NCBI GenBank assembly: GCA_034440615.1
Contig: JAOTOM010005143.1
Location: 428,001-492,000, forward strand
DNA length: 64,000 bases
Reading direction: 5' to 3'
DNA from: Ashinkailepas kermadecensis
Lineage: Eukaryota > Arthropoda > Thecostraca > Neolepadidae
Of this stretch, positions 10,931-23,261 are shown piece after piece. The position numbers were made by a program, and so were the translations under genes. Each line of letters starts with the position of its first letter. The stretch's first letter is position 1. The notes under the pieces were generated by a model, which was given only the letters and a program-made list of their open reading frames with translations, had not been told where the DNA came from and made no database searches.

Positions 10931-12360
10931 CTCCAGCGGCGGCCCCCAAAACATATTTTGTGGATTTGATGGTGACAAAACTCACGATTCGAAACATAAA
11001 AAGTGCTACTCTCCAATTTCTAGCTGAAATATGTATCAACTGCAATGAGGATCAAACATGCTTTTTCAACACGGCGAAGCAAGCGTGTGCGGAACTTGTT
11101 TTATTTACCATATATGCAAAGAATTTGAGACAGCTCACAGGTTCGTCGGTGACAGCTTCGGCATTTTTTTCACCCCTACCGAGAAGGACCGATGGGGAGG
11201 TGGTTGTTGCAACCCCCACCCTGTAATTGTTTGCAGGATCAACGAAAAGGTTTTGGTAGCTTATGGGGCATTCATTGTGCGTCGCTTGACACAAAGAAAT
11301 GGGTTTTAGCTTATGCAGTGCTCTAGTTATAGTGCTTATTCCGAACACCATAGTGTTCGTAAAAAGTGTATTCACCGAACATTGTGTACACCGAGCATTT
11401 CGGCCTCGTGTGTAGGTAGGCAGGTTAGTTCGCGTTTTCCATCTAACATGCTACAGAAATAACTGAATTAAACGCAATGCAACCCTGCACAGAGCTGGTG
11501 ACATGTATTGCAAAACGCTTAGTATGCAGCTTGTTGTCAGCTTCATGTCAGGTCAGACTGACCTGAGCCAACTCTGCGTGAAAACGGCCCGGCGGATTTC
11601 CATAGATTTCGTACTTTCTCACGTTCGGACCCAAATAGATGGGGCACTATGTATGATGCATTTATGAAATACCCATCATCGTGTCCCACATTCAATTCGA
11701 AGTACAAGGGCTCGCATGATCCTGTAGCATTCACGTGCTCCTGTGCAGGTTAGGTCAAGTCACGCAGGGTCAATATGGGGTTTTGTTTTTTCCGACTCAA
11801 AAACAATTTGTGACCCTGTAGAGCAAACATGAGAACCAAATCTCAAATCAGCAGCAAGAATTGCCCTTAGACCATCGATGACCCACTTTGACATTTGACC
11901 TGCCATCCTTTTGCTTTAGATCCCCATGGAAAGAAAGGGGATTACTTAGTAAATGCAAGTTAGAAGATCTGCCCTCCACTGTCGTCCTTCCAAGACCATG
12001 TGATCCTCGCGTCGTCCAAACTCTTCTCGGGAACGTGTGTATAAATTCATTTTTAATATGCACTTCTTCCATGCTATTCATTCACAAGTCCCTTCAATAC
12101 AGAATGCTTCCTTACAACCACCTTACCCTCCAACCCACGCATGTATATACAAACACAGTCGTTTCACTGGGGTACATCCTCGCTTTAGTGATGAGCCTTC
12201 TCACATCGTCCAAACACCTACCCATAATGGACAAGTTTCATGTCGGGACAATTTTTTTCAAGTTTCACTACTGATTTTTAATTCTAAAGACGATTGTAGC
12301 ATGCATTTATTTTTTAAAAGTCCTTAAAGAGCTTAAATAATCATAAAATCACTTCAGAAT
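10931..12360. other. no gene recognised
   Basis: Short open frames only. A small cluster of GTGTTCG/CGAACA motifs lies at 11,340-11,390. Confidence 0.35.
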
Positions 12361-12372
12361 GCTTCGCTTTGT

Positions 12373-12398
12373 GATTGGTCAACACATCTGTGACGTCA
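12373..12398. promoter_or_regulatory. possible promoter motifs: inverted CCAAT box and TGACGTCA
   Basis: GATTGGTC (12,373-12,380) is followed by the palindrome TGACGTCA (12,391-12,398), a CRE/ATF-type site, roughly 160-300 bp upstream of the transposase remains. The pairing is suggestive only; no TATA box or start site was identified. Confidence 0.25.
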
Positions 12399-12559
12399 CG
12401 TATGTCGAGGGTAGCGAAGGTCCAACGCCGGCCATTCGATTTTACGCATAGGACGCTACCAAGGTTGGAGTAATCGTGACTGTTTTAGCTGAAATGGCAT
12501 CCGACCGTCGGGTGACTTAGATGTCCCGGCAGGTTGTTCGGGCTCTTGTCAAAAGGCAC

Positions 12560-13330
12560 CCATCTCGGTATATCGGTGTGCCTCCAGAGCACTTCTATAT
12601 CGTTGGTCTATTAGCCAATATGATTAAATATGTAAACAGAGGTCAGGCTTGACAGCGGAATATTTAGTGTCTGGCAATGATGCGCATGAGATTAGACATG
12701 ACGAGTCACCTGCTCGCCGATCTGTTCGGTGTGAGCACTGGTTGCGTATCCAGGCTGCTAGCTCTTGTCGTGCTTGTGCTTGGGAGCTGTTTAAACGAAT
12801 TGGTTGCTTCGCCGGAACAGCAACCGATCCGTGATAATCTGCCTCATGCATTTATGGCACATTTTTCGTCCTGTGAAAGCATTATTGATTGCTTCGAGAT
12901 CCAAATTGAAAAACCGACTCACGCGGTCGCGCAGAGCACGTCATGGTCAGAGTACAAAAAAAATGCAATAGTGTAAAATATCTCATTTTTGCTACCCCTG
13001 ACGGGCTGATCAACCTTGTATCGGATGGCAAACCAGGGCGCGTCAGTGACATGGACATCGTGTGCAGTTCAGAATACCTGGACTGTCTGCGCAACGGTGC
13101 AACAGTTTTAGCAGATAGAGGTTTCAAGGAGTTGGAGAGCGAGGCAGCAAAACGCGGCTGTTCATCAGTCCGGCCAACAAGCGCTCGAAAGGATGAAACT
13201 CAGTTTAGTGCCACAAGCACTCACTTTGTCCTCCATGACGTGATTCGGTTGAAAAACTTGGCGTAGAACTACCCGATCCAGACTTCACTGCGCGTCTCCG
13301 GCCTGGCCGTTTCGAGGCTCGACATATCTG
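12560..13330 (+). pseudogene. Harbinger/ISL2EU-like DDE transposase (DDE_Tnp_4 type), frameshifted
   Basis: A helix-turn-helix-like stretch (LADLFGVSTGCVSRLL, about 12,710-12,760) is followed by IIDCFEI, with the first catalytic Asp at 12,886-12,888. Next come W-S-E-Y-K, a V-K-Y-L-I core strand, GRVSD, and VLADRGF with the second Asp at 13,114-13,116. This order is characteristic of DDE_4 transposases (Harbinger, IS5-like, ISL2EU), which cut and paste DNA in the nucleus. The reading frame changes by one base at the A-run near 12,957-12,965, between the W-S-E-Y-K and V-K-Y-L-I parts. The C-terminal region (RLKNL, about 13,245-13,262) lacks a clear third acidic residue. An upstream piece from about 12,560 also resembles the family but is broken by stops. 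No terminal inverted repeats were located. Confidence 0.7.
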
Positions 13331-15209
13331 ACGTCATCACTACAGGTAGGTTTTTAAATCGAAGATAACTCTTAACTGAAATTATTTAATTAAGTAGAAA
13401 ATGCACCTCCGATGAGCAAAATACTTCAGTTTTGTATACGAAATATTACATACGTTTTTTGCAACAAAATACCCATTACGTGAAACTTGTCCATTATGCT
13501 CTCTGTCAACGCCGATCGCCGCAATTACTCCTTTCCCTTGCGGGGGCTAACGATAACAAGAACCTCCTTGGGCTGAGGCCATCACGTACAATCGAAGCCC
13601 GTGGCGGACGGGCCAAATGGCGGGTACAGGTGACGGGTACATTGCCAGTGCTGGACCCGATTCCCTCGCATGTGAGGGATGACAGTTTGGCTGCCGCTGT
13701 CTCGGAGATCTCGGTGCACTGCGGCAACGTCGTCCCGCGAGTAAGCGAGTGCATATTTAAAAGTCCAGCACTCACATCACGAATCCGGATCACTGAATGT
13801 CCGAGCGAATCTCGAAATGAAATCTCCGAGTGAATGTCTGGATGGGTCCGTCGGATCAATGCCCGAACGAATGTCCCCTCCGCTCACCCGCGCGGCATTT
13901 ATATGTCACCACCCACGGTCGCGACCTTCCCCAGGCGTCATACGATACACGCCACGATTTATTTGTGTGGCTTGTGGCCTAGCTGATGACTGCTGGTGGC
14001 TGGTAATTGGTTGCTGGCAGTTCCGGCTGCCCAGTGGGGCGGTTGGCATCTAGAAGGTCACTGGGTTAGGTCTCCGCACTCTGGGGTGTGGTGCCCCCTG
14101 ACCTGGCCAGCTACTTGCTAGACCCCGGTTAGCATCCGACGCTCGCATTGTTCTATTTTCAGATGGCGTTCTGGTATTGCCTGCCGGATGCATTTGTTTG
14201 GCTTGTGAGCCATACTTACCGTCGCTGGCGTTCTTTCCTCACGACCGATATTTGCGCTCTTTGTTCTGGGTCGGCTCTCGCCGTACCGTGTGGAGTGCCG
14301 AGTTGAAAATGTAAGCCGTCTTACACTACAACGGTTCTCTAAGTGGTCGAGGGCAAAAGATGAAGGGGGAAATCATCCTCCCTCCTTCGCTCCCTTCCGG
14401 TAGAAGTTGGGGCATGGTCTGCGTGTGACAGTTCGCGGGTTGAAATACTTTCACTTCTGTACCGCAGTTCATCTTGCTTCTTTCATCTAAATGTGTAAGT
14501 TCTTTCCAGACGTATACATAGGATTTAATGCACATACTTCGGAAGCTTCGCAGACAAAATGTCTCCAATAGATGATGATATTTCGGAATTTGAGCTTCAA
14601 TGCGCTGTTGTGAAGATACCTATTGTGATCCATCTACGTTTTCCAGGGATCATGCTGTTGGTGATGGAAATGATTCGACTTCACCAGTACCAGGTATGTG
14701 ACTTCGCATGACGCTTCCGTCCACGCTCCATTTTCCTGATCCCGCTTGGTCCTTTCGATTCTGCTCCTTTGCCCTCTACTCTGCCTGATCCCTCCAGTTA
14801 TGTCCATTTGTCCCTCCTATTCTGCTTCACCCTTCCAGTTCTGTCCAGTGTTTCACTGACATGCAGAAACTCACCTAGCCATCCAACCTCCAGTGACCTC
14901 CGACTTCCCCGACTTTGTGTGATGTTCCCGACTTCCGACCACGCCCCGACTTTGCGTGTCGCTCCCGACCTCCAGTAACTTGGCGTGAAGCTTCCGACTC
15001 ACGAGGGATATTTTCAGATGTTCCTGGCAATCCTAGGTGTCGCTTTTGAAATGGTAGTGAGTTCAATGTGGTGATATTGTATGTGTCACCGTAAGCTTTA
15101 TTCTAAGTACCATACATCTGTATGGTTCTCAGACAACTCAATGTGAGAATCAAGCATCATCTGCTAAAACTAAAACTTCACCCATGCCCTGACTCAGCCT
15201 GAAACCGAA
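13331..15209. other. no confirmed gene; G/C-rich block at 13,500-13,940
   Basis: A 133-codon open frame on + (13,432-13,833) and a 117-codon frame on - (13,506-13,859) overlap; neither matches a family I know. A TATA-like ATATTTAAAAG lies near 13,752, and degenerate CCGARCGAATSTC units lie at about 13,800-13,880. The block could be the end of an unrecognised element. 14,700-15,000 is C/T-rich with CTGATCC-type repeats. Confidence 0.3.
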
Positions 15210-15470
15210 ATTCGTTGTGACTGGTCCTGGACTTTCTGTGTGACTCGGCTCCAGCTCCTTCTGACTCCGCCTGGCGCCCCAGCTCCTCCTGGTGCCGCCT
15301 GAATCATCAATGCCTCCTGGCTCCACTCTACACCCCGTTCCCCCTGACTCCTCCTGGCGCTCCACCTCCTCTTGTTTCCTCTTGACACCCCAGTTCTACC
15401 TGGCTCTGCTTGACACCGCAGTTTGTCTTGACTCAGCCTGGGGTCCCAGCTCCTGGCCAGTGGCGGCGGC
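15210..15470. repeat. degenerate minisatellite of CCTGGCNCCCCAGCTCCTCC units
   Basis: About eight imperfect units of roughly 25-32 bp share CTGACTC..CCTGGCnCC..AGCTCC. The open frames on both strands follow from the repeat. Confidence 0.6.
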
Positions 15471-17326
<1,856 letters not shown>

Positions 17327-17429
17327 TGCTGCGGCGTCCGTTCTCCGCCTCATCTCTTGGCTGGCACGTCCAACCCGACTACCTTTTTAGTGATCACGTC
17401 GTATGCATGTCATGCTCAGCTCAGCCTGA

Positions 17430-17668
17430 TGATGACCCATTTCTGTCCCGCTGGTTCGTCCGCGGCAGAGCGGCCACCTTTATCACTCGCTTTCTCGCTA
17501 AACGATCATTCATCATCCGCTCCAGCAACATACACTTCCGGCCCCACGATTTCGATAAAGGCGTCCCACAAGGCAGCGTTTTATCTCCCACCCTCTTTCT
17601 CATCACGATCAATGATGCTCTCGGCTACCTTCATCAAATTGTCCCCTGGTCGTCTTTTACTGAGTAAA
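17430..17668 (+). pseudogene. non-LTR reverse transcriptase fragment, central palm
   Basis: An open segment carries [16 protein letters not shown] followed by INDA, the conserved RT block 4-5 of non-LTR elements, with upstream [12 protein letters not shown]. It stops at a TGA/TAA cluster near 17,665, before the catalytic FADD block. It starts directly after the microsatellite. It is likely a detached piece of the same family as the next feature, because both contain the AKRSF.IRSSNI segment. Confidence 0.7.
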
Positions 17669-17689
17669 CTGATACTTTCTACTCTTCCC

Positions 17690-18790
17690 AATCCCACCGC
17701 CCCCCCCCCCAATTTCGGCTTTCCTCAAAACCATTTTGCCCGTGGCAGAAACTCACATCCACCATATTCGTGGTCTCCCGACTGTAAACACGTGCATTGG
17801 TTAAACGACAAGTGTAAACGCTCCGTTGCCCTGCAGCGGTGGGATGAGCGGAAATCCATAAATATATTACAACACATGAAAACAATATTCAAACTCTTTT
17901 AATCGATTTATGAATTCATCCCCATGGACCAAATTTGGAAGCAGATTTGCTCCTTCTCCAATGGCGGACCATTAACTGACCATTAACCAACGCCACATCA
18001 CAGAACTTACAGCCGTAGTGGAACACTTCGCCACGTATTTTGCTGACATCTCCTGAAACACATAGTACTCATAACACACCACCACATTCTTTCGCAATAA
18101 TCTCGCTACCTGTGACTTTACTTCCGACAACACTGAATCCTATAATTTCTTCTTTGCTCTTCATGAACTAAATTTATCCCTTTCAAAGGTGACCAACACT
18201 GCTGCTGGCCCTGACTAATGGGCATATCCCTTCTCCAAAAATATATCTGACTCCGGAAAAGACAACCTCCTTTCGGCACTAAATCTACTATGGTCCAACA
18301 GCACCCCACCCACCTCTATTTGTACACTAGTAAGTCACTAAGTCATTCCCATCGCGAAGCCACGCAAACGTCGCTACCTGCCCTCGAGCTATCGCCCTAT
18401 CTCTCTTACCAGTTGTGCCTTCCAAATCTTCGAGCGCATCGTCAATGGACGACTCAGAATCTACCTCGAAAACAACGAAATACTTTCCACTTTTCAAAGT
18501 AGCTTTCGGCTCAGACGCAGCACCACTAACAACCTCATTGAAATTGTTGATTGAATGCAGCGCGGTTTCATGAAAAGATGAAAATGTTGCACCTTTTCTC
18601 GATTTTCATTCCACTTTTAATAAAGCATACAGCTTTGCCCTTGGAATCAAATTACACCGGATTGGTATGAGGGGCAGAACTGCCAACTTTCTCTTTCTCG
18701 CCAAACGGTCATTCACCATCCGCTCCAGCAACATACACCCCCGGCACCACGATTTGGATAAAGGCGGGGCCTATCCGAAGGATGTGATGC
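17690..18790 (+). pseudogene. non-LTR ORF2 fragment: linker and N-terminal reverse transcriptase
   Basis: Frames shift repeatedly but the order is collinear. A linker resembling the W-W-N-D-x-C-K-R-A-V motif lies at about 17,800-17,850. A segment ending NTAAGPD lies at about 18,190-18,215. Block SSYRPISLTSCAFQIFERI (about 18,384-18,440) and FQSSFRLRRSTTNNLIEI (about 18,495-18,550) are RT blocks 1-2a. A decayed palm part then carries AKRSFTIRSSNI (about 18,700-18,735). It ends before the catalytic motif. RT copies element RNA at the nicked target. With multiple stops it cannot be functional. Confidence 0.7.
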
Positions 18791-19022
18791 TGGCCACCCT
18801 CCAAATGTGCTATCACGTATCATGCATGTCTGTATGTAAGTTTGTCTGCATGTGATGTGTGTAACCGCCCTTTATGCCACCTTCCTTGTTTGCCGGCGCT
18901 CTCACCTTTTCTCTCTTGCTTGCTGGGTATCACCGGATGTCGCATAAGCCGGTTTAATGTAACTCTTTCATAACGCAACTCATGTCTAGCGGATGACACT
19001 TTGTCTTTGTCACTGTCAAAGT
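18790..19022 (+). repeat. left arm of a 2.8-kb-spaced inverted repeat
   Basis: Aligns in reverse complement with 21,825-22,058. Shared blocks include TCCAAATG, CCTTTATGCCACCTTC versus CCTTACGCCACGTTC, ATCACCGGATG and AAGCCGGTTTAA. Identity is roughly 70-75% by eye. Function unknown. Confidence 0.6.
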
Positions 19023-19789
19023 TGTTTAAACAAAATTTAAAAGCCGATGTGAACACCAGGGGCAGATAATTAGGGGAAGCAGAGCGGGAGCGGCAGCTTC
19101 CCCAAAAGGGGTGTGAATTTTAGCATTAACCCTATGGCGTTACATGCTAAATATTGAGTGCAAAATGAGTTCTGCCAGGGCCAATGAGAATCTACCGCCA
19201 TTGGTGGAGACACTCCCACGCACACTTTGGTTGCATCCCTGGCAGGAAACATAATATTTTCCATCTAATTACTTGTATCTTGGCTCTTTCAGAAGTTCAA
19301 GAATTTCCGTGCCCCGCATCTATGGTTTTGCTTTCAAGTTCAATGGCACACACTTTATTTTCAGAACATTCCACTAACATCACAAACATCAGCCCCACGC
19401 TACCACGTCACTTCCCGTTACTGTCCATTCATACCTTCGCATTCAACATCACTTCGCATTGTCAAGGCCGAGGTAAACCGCGGCCCCGCTTGCTTTTTTT
19501 TCAGCCGAAGCGCAGCTTTCAGTGGAATTGAGTATACTTCGTCCCCCATCTCAGCAACGTTTATTATGTCTCCACCCCTTTAGCGAAACCCGATCCGTCA
19601 GTGGTGGAAGATATGCTTAGATTACATCTATCACCACTGACTAAGCCACTATCAAGTAGTATCGGACATGACAAGGTAGTATCGGACGCAGTTCGATACT
19701 AAAAATATCGCACCAGCGCGAGCGACCTGTGATTCTGAAGAGTGAGCCTTGTTGGACATGCCAAGAACACTTGGATGAAACATAAATTG

Positions 19790-20214
19790 GGTAACCGGAC
19801 AAATGTACGTAAAGCAAATGTACGTATGGCAAATGTACGTACGCAAATGTACGTAAGCAAATGTACGTAAGCGCAGATGTACGTATGGCAATTGTACGTA
19901 AGCGCAGATGTACGTATGGCTAATGTACGTAAGCGCAAATGCGTATGGAAAATGTACGTATGCGCAAAAGTACGTATGCGCAAAGGTACGTAAGCGCAAA
20001 TGTACATAAGCGCAAATGTACGTAAGCGAAAATGTACGTAAGCGCAAATGTACGTATCCGTAAAAGTACGTATGCGCAAATGTACGTAAGCGCAAATGTA
20101 CGTATGCGCAAAAATACGTAAGCGCAAATGTACGTATGCGCAAAAGTACGTATGCGCAAATGTACGTAAGAGCAAATGTACGGATGACATATGCACCTAA
20201 CCAAATGTGCTTAA
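19790..20214 (-). repeat. left arm of a fold-back array, 16-bp unit
   Basis: Tandem units of GCGCAAATGTACGTAA, i.e. the reverse complement of the unit to the right, about 26 copies. The outermost 23 bp, beginning GGTAACCGGACAAATG at 19,790, are exactly complementary to the sequence ending at 20,896. The order of variant units (including the GTATGGC and GCAGATG types) also mirrors the right arm. Confidence 0.85.
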
Positions 20215-20896
20215 ATGCAAAGGCACGTATGCCTAAATGTACGTACATTGGCTGATACGTACATTTGCTCTTGCATTCTTTTACGTTTACGTACCGTTGC
20301 ACTCAGGTACATTTGCGCGTACGTACTTTTGCGCTTACTTACATTTGCGCTGATGTACATTTGCGCTTACGTACTTTTGCGCTTACGTACAATTGCTCTT
20401 ACGTACTTTTGCGCTTACGCACATTTGTGCTTACGTACTTTTGCGCTTACGTACATTTGCGCTTACGTACACTTGCGTATACCTACATTTACACTTACGT
20501 ACATTTGTGCTTACGTACACTTGTGCATGTATACATTTGCGCATACGTACATTTGCGCTTACATACATTTAATCATACGTACTTTTGCACTTACGTTCAT
20601 TTGCGCATACGTACTTTTGCGTTTGCGTACATTTGCGCATACGCACTATTGCGCATACGTACTTTTGCGCTTACGTACATTTGCGCTTACGTACATTTGC
20701 GCTTACGTACTTTTGCACCTACGTACATTTGCGCTTACGTACATTTGCGCATACGTACATTTGCGCATACGTACATTTTCCATACGTACATTTGCGCTTA
20801 CGTACATTAGCCATACGTCCACCTGCGCTTACGTACAACTACCATACGTACATCTGCGCTTACGTACATTTGCTTACGTACATTTGTCCGGTTACC
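20215..20896 (+). repeat. right arm of the fold-back array, 16-bp unit TACGTACATTTGCGCT
   Basis: About 40 copies in the opposite orientation to the left arm. Each unit contains the palindrome TACGTA. A non-array core at about 20,196-20,255 separates the arms. The 16-bp period gives stop-free periodic frames (for example 248 and 282 codons), which I reject as genes. Confidence 0.85.
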
Positions 20897-21340
20897 GCAA
20901 ACGTACGTATGGCATATGTACCTCATCAAATGTACGTAAACCAAAAGGTACGCATGCGTGAATGGACGTACATTTGCCCATACGCACAATTGCACATACG
21001 TACATTTGCGCATACGTACTTTTGCGCTTACGTACATTTGTGCTTACGTACATTTGTGCTTACGTACATTTGCGCTTACGTACATTTTTGCTTACGTACA
21101 TTTGCGCATACGTACTTTTGCGCATACGTACATTTGCGCTTACGTACTTTTGCGCATACGTACATTTGCGCATACGTACATTTGGCATACGTACATTTGC
21201 GCTTACGTACATTAGCCATACGTACATCTGCGCTTACGTACAATTGCCATACGTACACCTGCGCTTACGTACATTTGCTTACGTACATTTGCTTACGTAC
21301 ATCTGCCATACGTACATTTGTCCTTACGTACATTTGTCCT
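20897..21340 (+). repeat. second core plus third array arm of the 16-bp unit
   Basis: 20,900-20,966 aligns directly with the core at 20,196-20,255 (GGCATATGTACCT..CAAATGTACG versus GACATATGCACCT..CAAATGTGC). It is followed by about 24 plus-oriented units ending CATTTGTCC at about 21,338. The arrangement arm-core-arm-core-arm suggests duplication of a core-plus-arm segment. Confidence 0.75.
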
Positions 21341-21824
21341 ATAATCCATAAATTGATATATTTATTACATTTAACGAAACTGTATACCATTTATCACAAA
21401 CGAAGCCCCAGTAAAGGTTCAAAATCACACTGAACTATAAAATGGAGAACGTTAAACACTGACAATTTTTTCTACAAAAACAGACTTACCCGCCACAAGT
21501 CCGAGCATCAAGCGGAATAGATTAAGAGAGTAAAGGTGTTTATAAATATATCCCTGCACACTTTGTCAGAGTTGCCAATGTGGAGAAAATGAGCTTTCTG
21601 GTACTAACTCATGTCCGGTACCACCGAATCTCCCCTACATTTGCTCTACTCTATCTTCCCCATCTCCTTCATCCCATAGTCTCGGAACAGCTAGAGCTGG
21701 CCGACGAGACCTGAAGTCGAGCACCAAACGCCGAAGCCTGATTACAGAGGCAACCAAATCACGCTGTTTGTGCCACGACCAACGTGTTCACCATCTTAGA
21801 TGTGAATGTTCGCTGCTTTTTTGT
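21341..21824. other. no feature recognised
   Basis: Between the array and the inverted repeat arm; nothing recognisable. Confidence 0.35.
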
Positions 21825-22058
21825 CTTTAGTGGTGACAAAGTGCCATCCGCTGTAGATGTGTTACGTTAATGGAAGACTTACGTTAAACCGGCTTATGTG
21901 GCATCCGGTGATAACAAACAAACAAGAGAGGAAAGCTGAGAGACGACGGCAAACAAAGAACGTGGCGTAAGGGGCAGGTACATACATGGCATACCGGTAC
22001 ACATAGATACATACATACATACATACATATCAAGCAGTATAACATTTGGAAGGTGGAC
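21825..22058 (-). repeat. right arm of the inverted repeat paired with 18,790-19,022
   Basis: See the left arm. On the minus strand a 90-codon frame continues past the arm (21,884-22,156), but no family is recognised. A (CATA)n run lies at about 22,010-22,027. Confidence 0.6.
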
Positions 22059-22366
22059 AGCTTCACAGCCTCCAGACAGGCTCCGCTGGCACCTGCGACC
22101 TGGAACAAAGCAGAGGTCCGACGCCCAGGGCGAGCCGTGGGCATCAGGCCCGACATTGAATGTGTAGGTGTATGTTTAAGTTAGAACTTGGGACAACCTT
22201 GACAAAGGAAGAAATCAAACTGCTTGGAAAACCCGAAGGTAAAAAAACCAAGCGCAAGTTATAGGGAAAACCGTCCGTTTTGTCCAAATTGGATCGGTCC
22301 CTGCTTACCGAATGCGAAATGTGATTTTGTGACTTACGATAGTGGACAGGATGATAGCGTTTGGCT

Positions 22367-23261
22367 TCAAATGGCTTGTTTTAATTTGGTGCTATGCAAA
22401 AAGGTGAAAAGTAGTTCAAGGAGCTCAAGGAGTTCAAGGAGCTCGTTACCAAGAAGGATGCTCAGCGAAAGTGGAAGACGATGTTGGACAATGTACGGGA
22501 GAAGGGAGCGACGCTGCAAATCATATGTGGGACAGGTAAGCAGAAAATGTTGGACAGAGTTGCACGTGTTACACACTTGGCAAGGTGGAGCACTGCAAAG
22601 TTGACGGAGGAGGTGATCATGGGTGAGTTTGGTGTGTCCGAGTCGGAGTCGGGCAAGAAGCACCTCGTGTGCTCGTGTGTGTTGTTGGGAAGACGGCCAT
22701 TTGGAGAGAAATGGTTTAATGTGATGTAAGTGTGTGTTGTCATGATTCCAGCATGCCTGGAGATGATGTGTATGTAACCTATTAGTGAGGAGCAAAATGT
22801 CACTGGGGGCATCGAGACGTGGGGGCGGGTGGGAGGTCGATCGCTCGACGAGCGAGCTCATCCGCCCGCTCGTTGCCCGGTATCCCCATGTTGCCAGGGA
22901 CCCAAAGCAGTGTGAGTTGGAGGTGAGCGTGATGGGTGTGGTAGAGTTGACGGATAGTGTGGAGTGTGGGGTGTGAGGTGTTGTGTATGGCTGCGCGTGC
23001 GTCAACGGATGAGCATGAGTTAGTACAGATGACGATGGGTGTGATGATGTGTTTAATAATGTGTTGTAGGCAGGTTAGGATTGCCACTAATTCTATCGTG
23101 TAAATCGAATGGTTTCTGTTGACAATGTATAATGCCACTGGATGTGTCAGGTGCGCTAGTTTTCGTCCTCTACTGAACTGTTTAATCACAAGCCTTGTTT
23201 CAGCAGTTTGGTGGTGCTGGTAGCCTTCAGTCGAGTGCATCAGGTAAGGCAAGCCACCCAT
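22367..23261 (-). pseudogene. RNase H domain and C-terminal Cys/His region of an I-group-like LINE
   Basis: The first frame (23,261 to about 22,800) carries YTIELVAILTCL, matching the catalytic Glu segment. It is followed by TNSCSSVDA, where the family has TDS, so the catalytic Asp is Asn. LLWVPGNMGIPGNERADELA is the C-terminal RNase H signature. The frame shifts near 22,850-23,000 into a second one with LARLRLGHTKLTHDHLL and CQVCNTCNSVQHFLLTCP, the C..C..H..C motif that ends ORF2 in RNase H-bearing LINEs. RNase H removes RNA from the cDNA hybrid. No RT lies upstream on this strand, so this is a 5'-truncated and mutated copy. Confidence 0.8.
22412..22445. repeat. 9-bp tandem AGCTCAAGG/AGTTCAAGG
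   Basis: Four units; gives the Leu-Leu-Glu run inside the decayed LINE frame. Confidence 0.7.

Noticed and set aside
13432..13859. Overlapping 133- and 117-codon frames as a gene
   Set aside because: Both strands are open because the block is G/C-rich; no domain or homolog recognised on either.
19790..21340. Short regularly spaced units resembling a CRISPR array
   Set aside because: Units are contiguous without unique spacers, occur in both orientations, and the DNA is eukaryotic.
19652..21433. Frames of 130-280 codons rich in Tyr, Ile, Cys, Ala, His, Leu, Arg
   Set aside because: They arise from the 16-bp array, where the non-triplet period cycles all frames.
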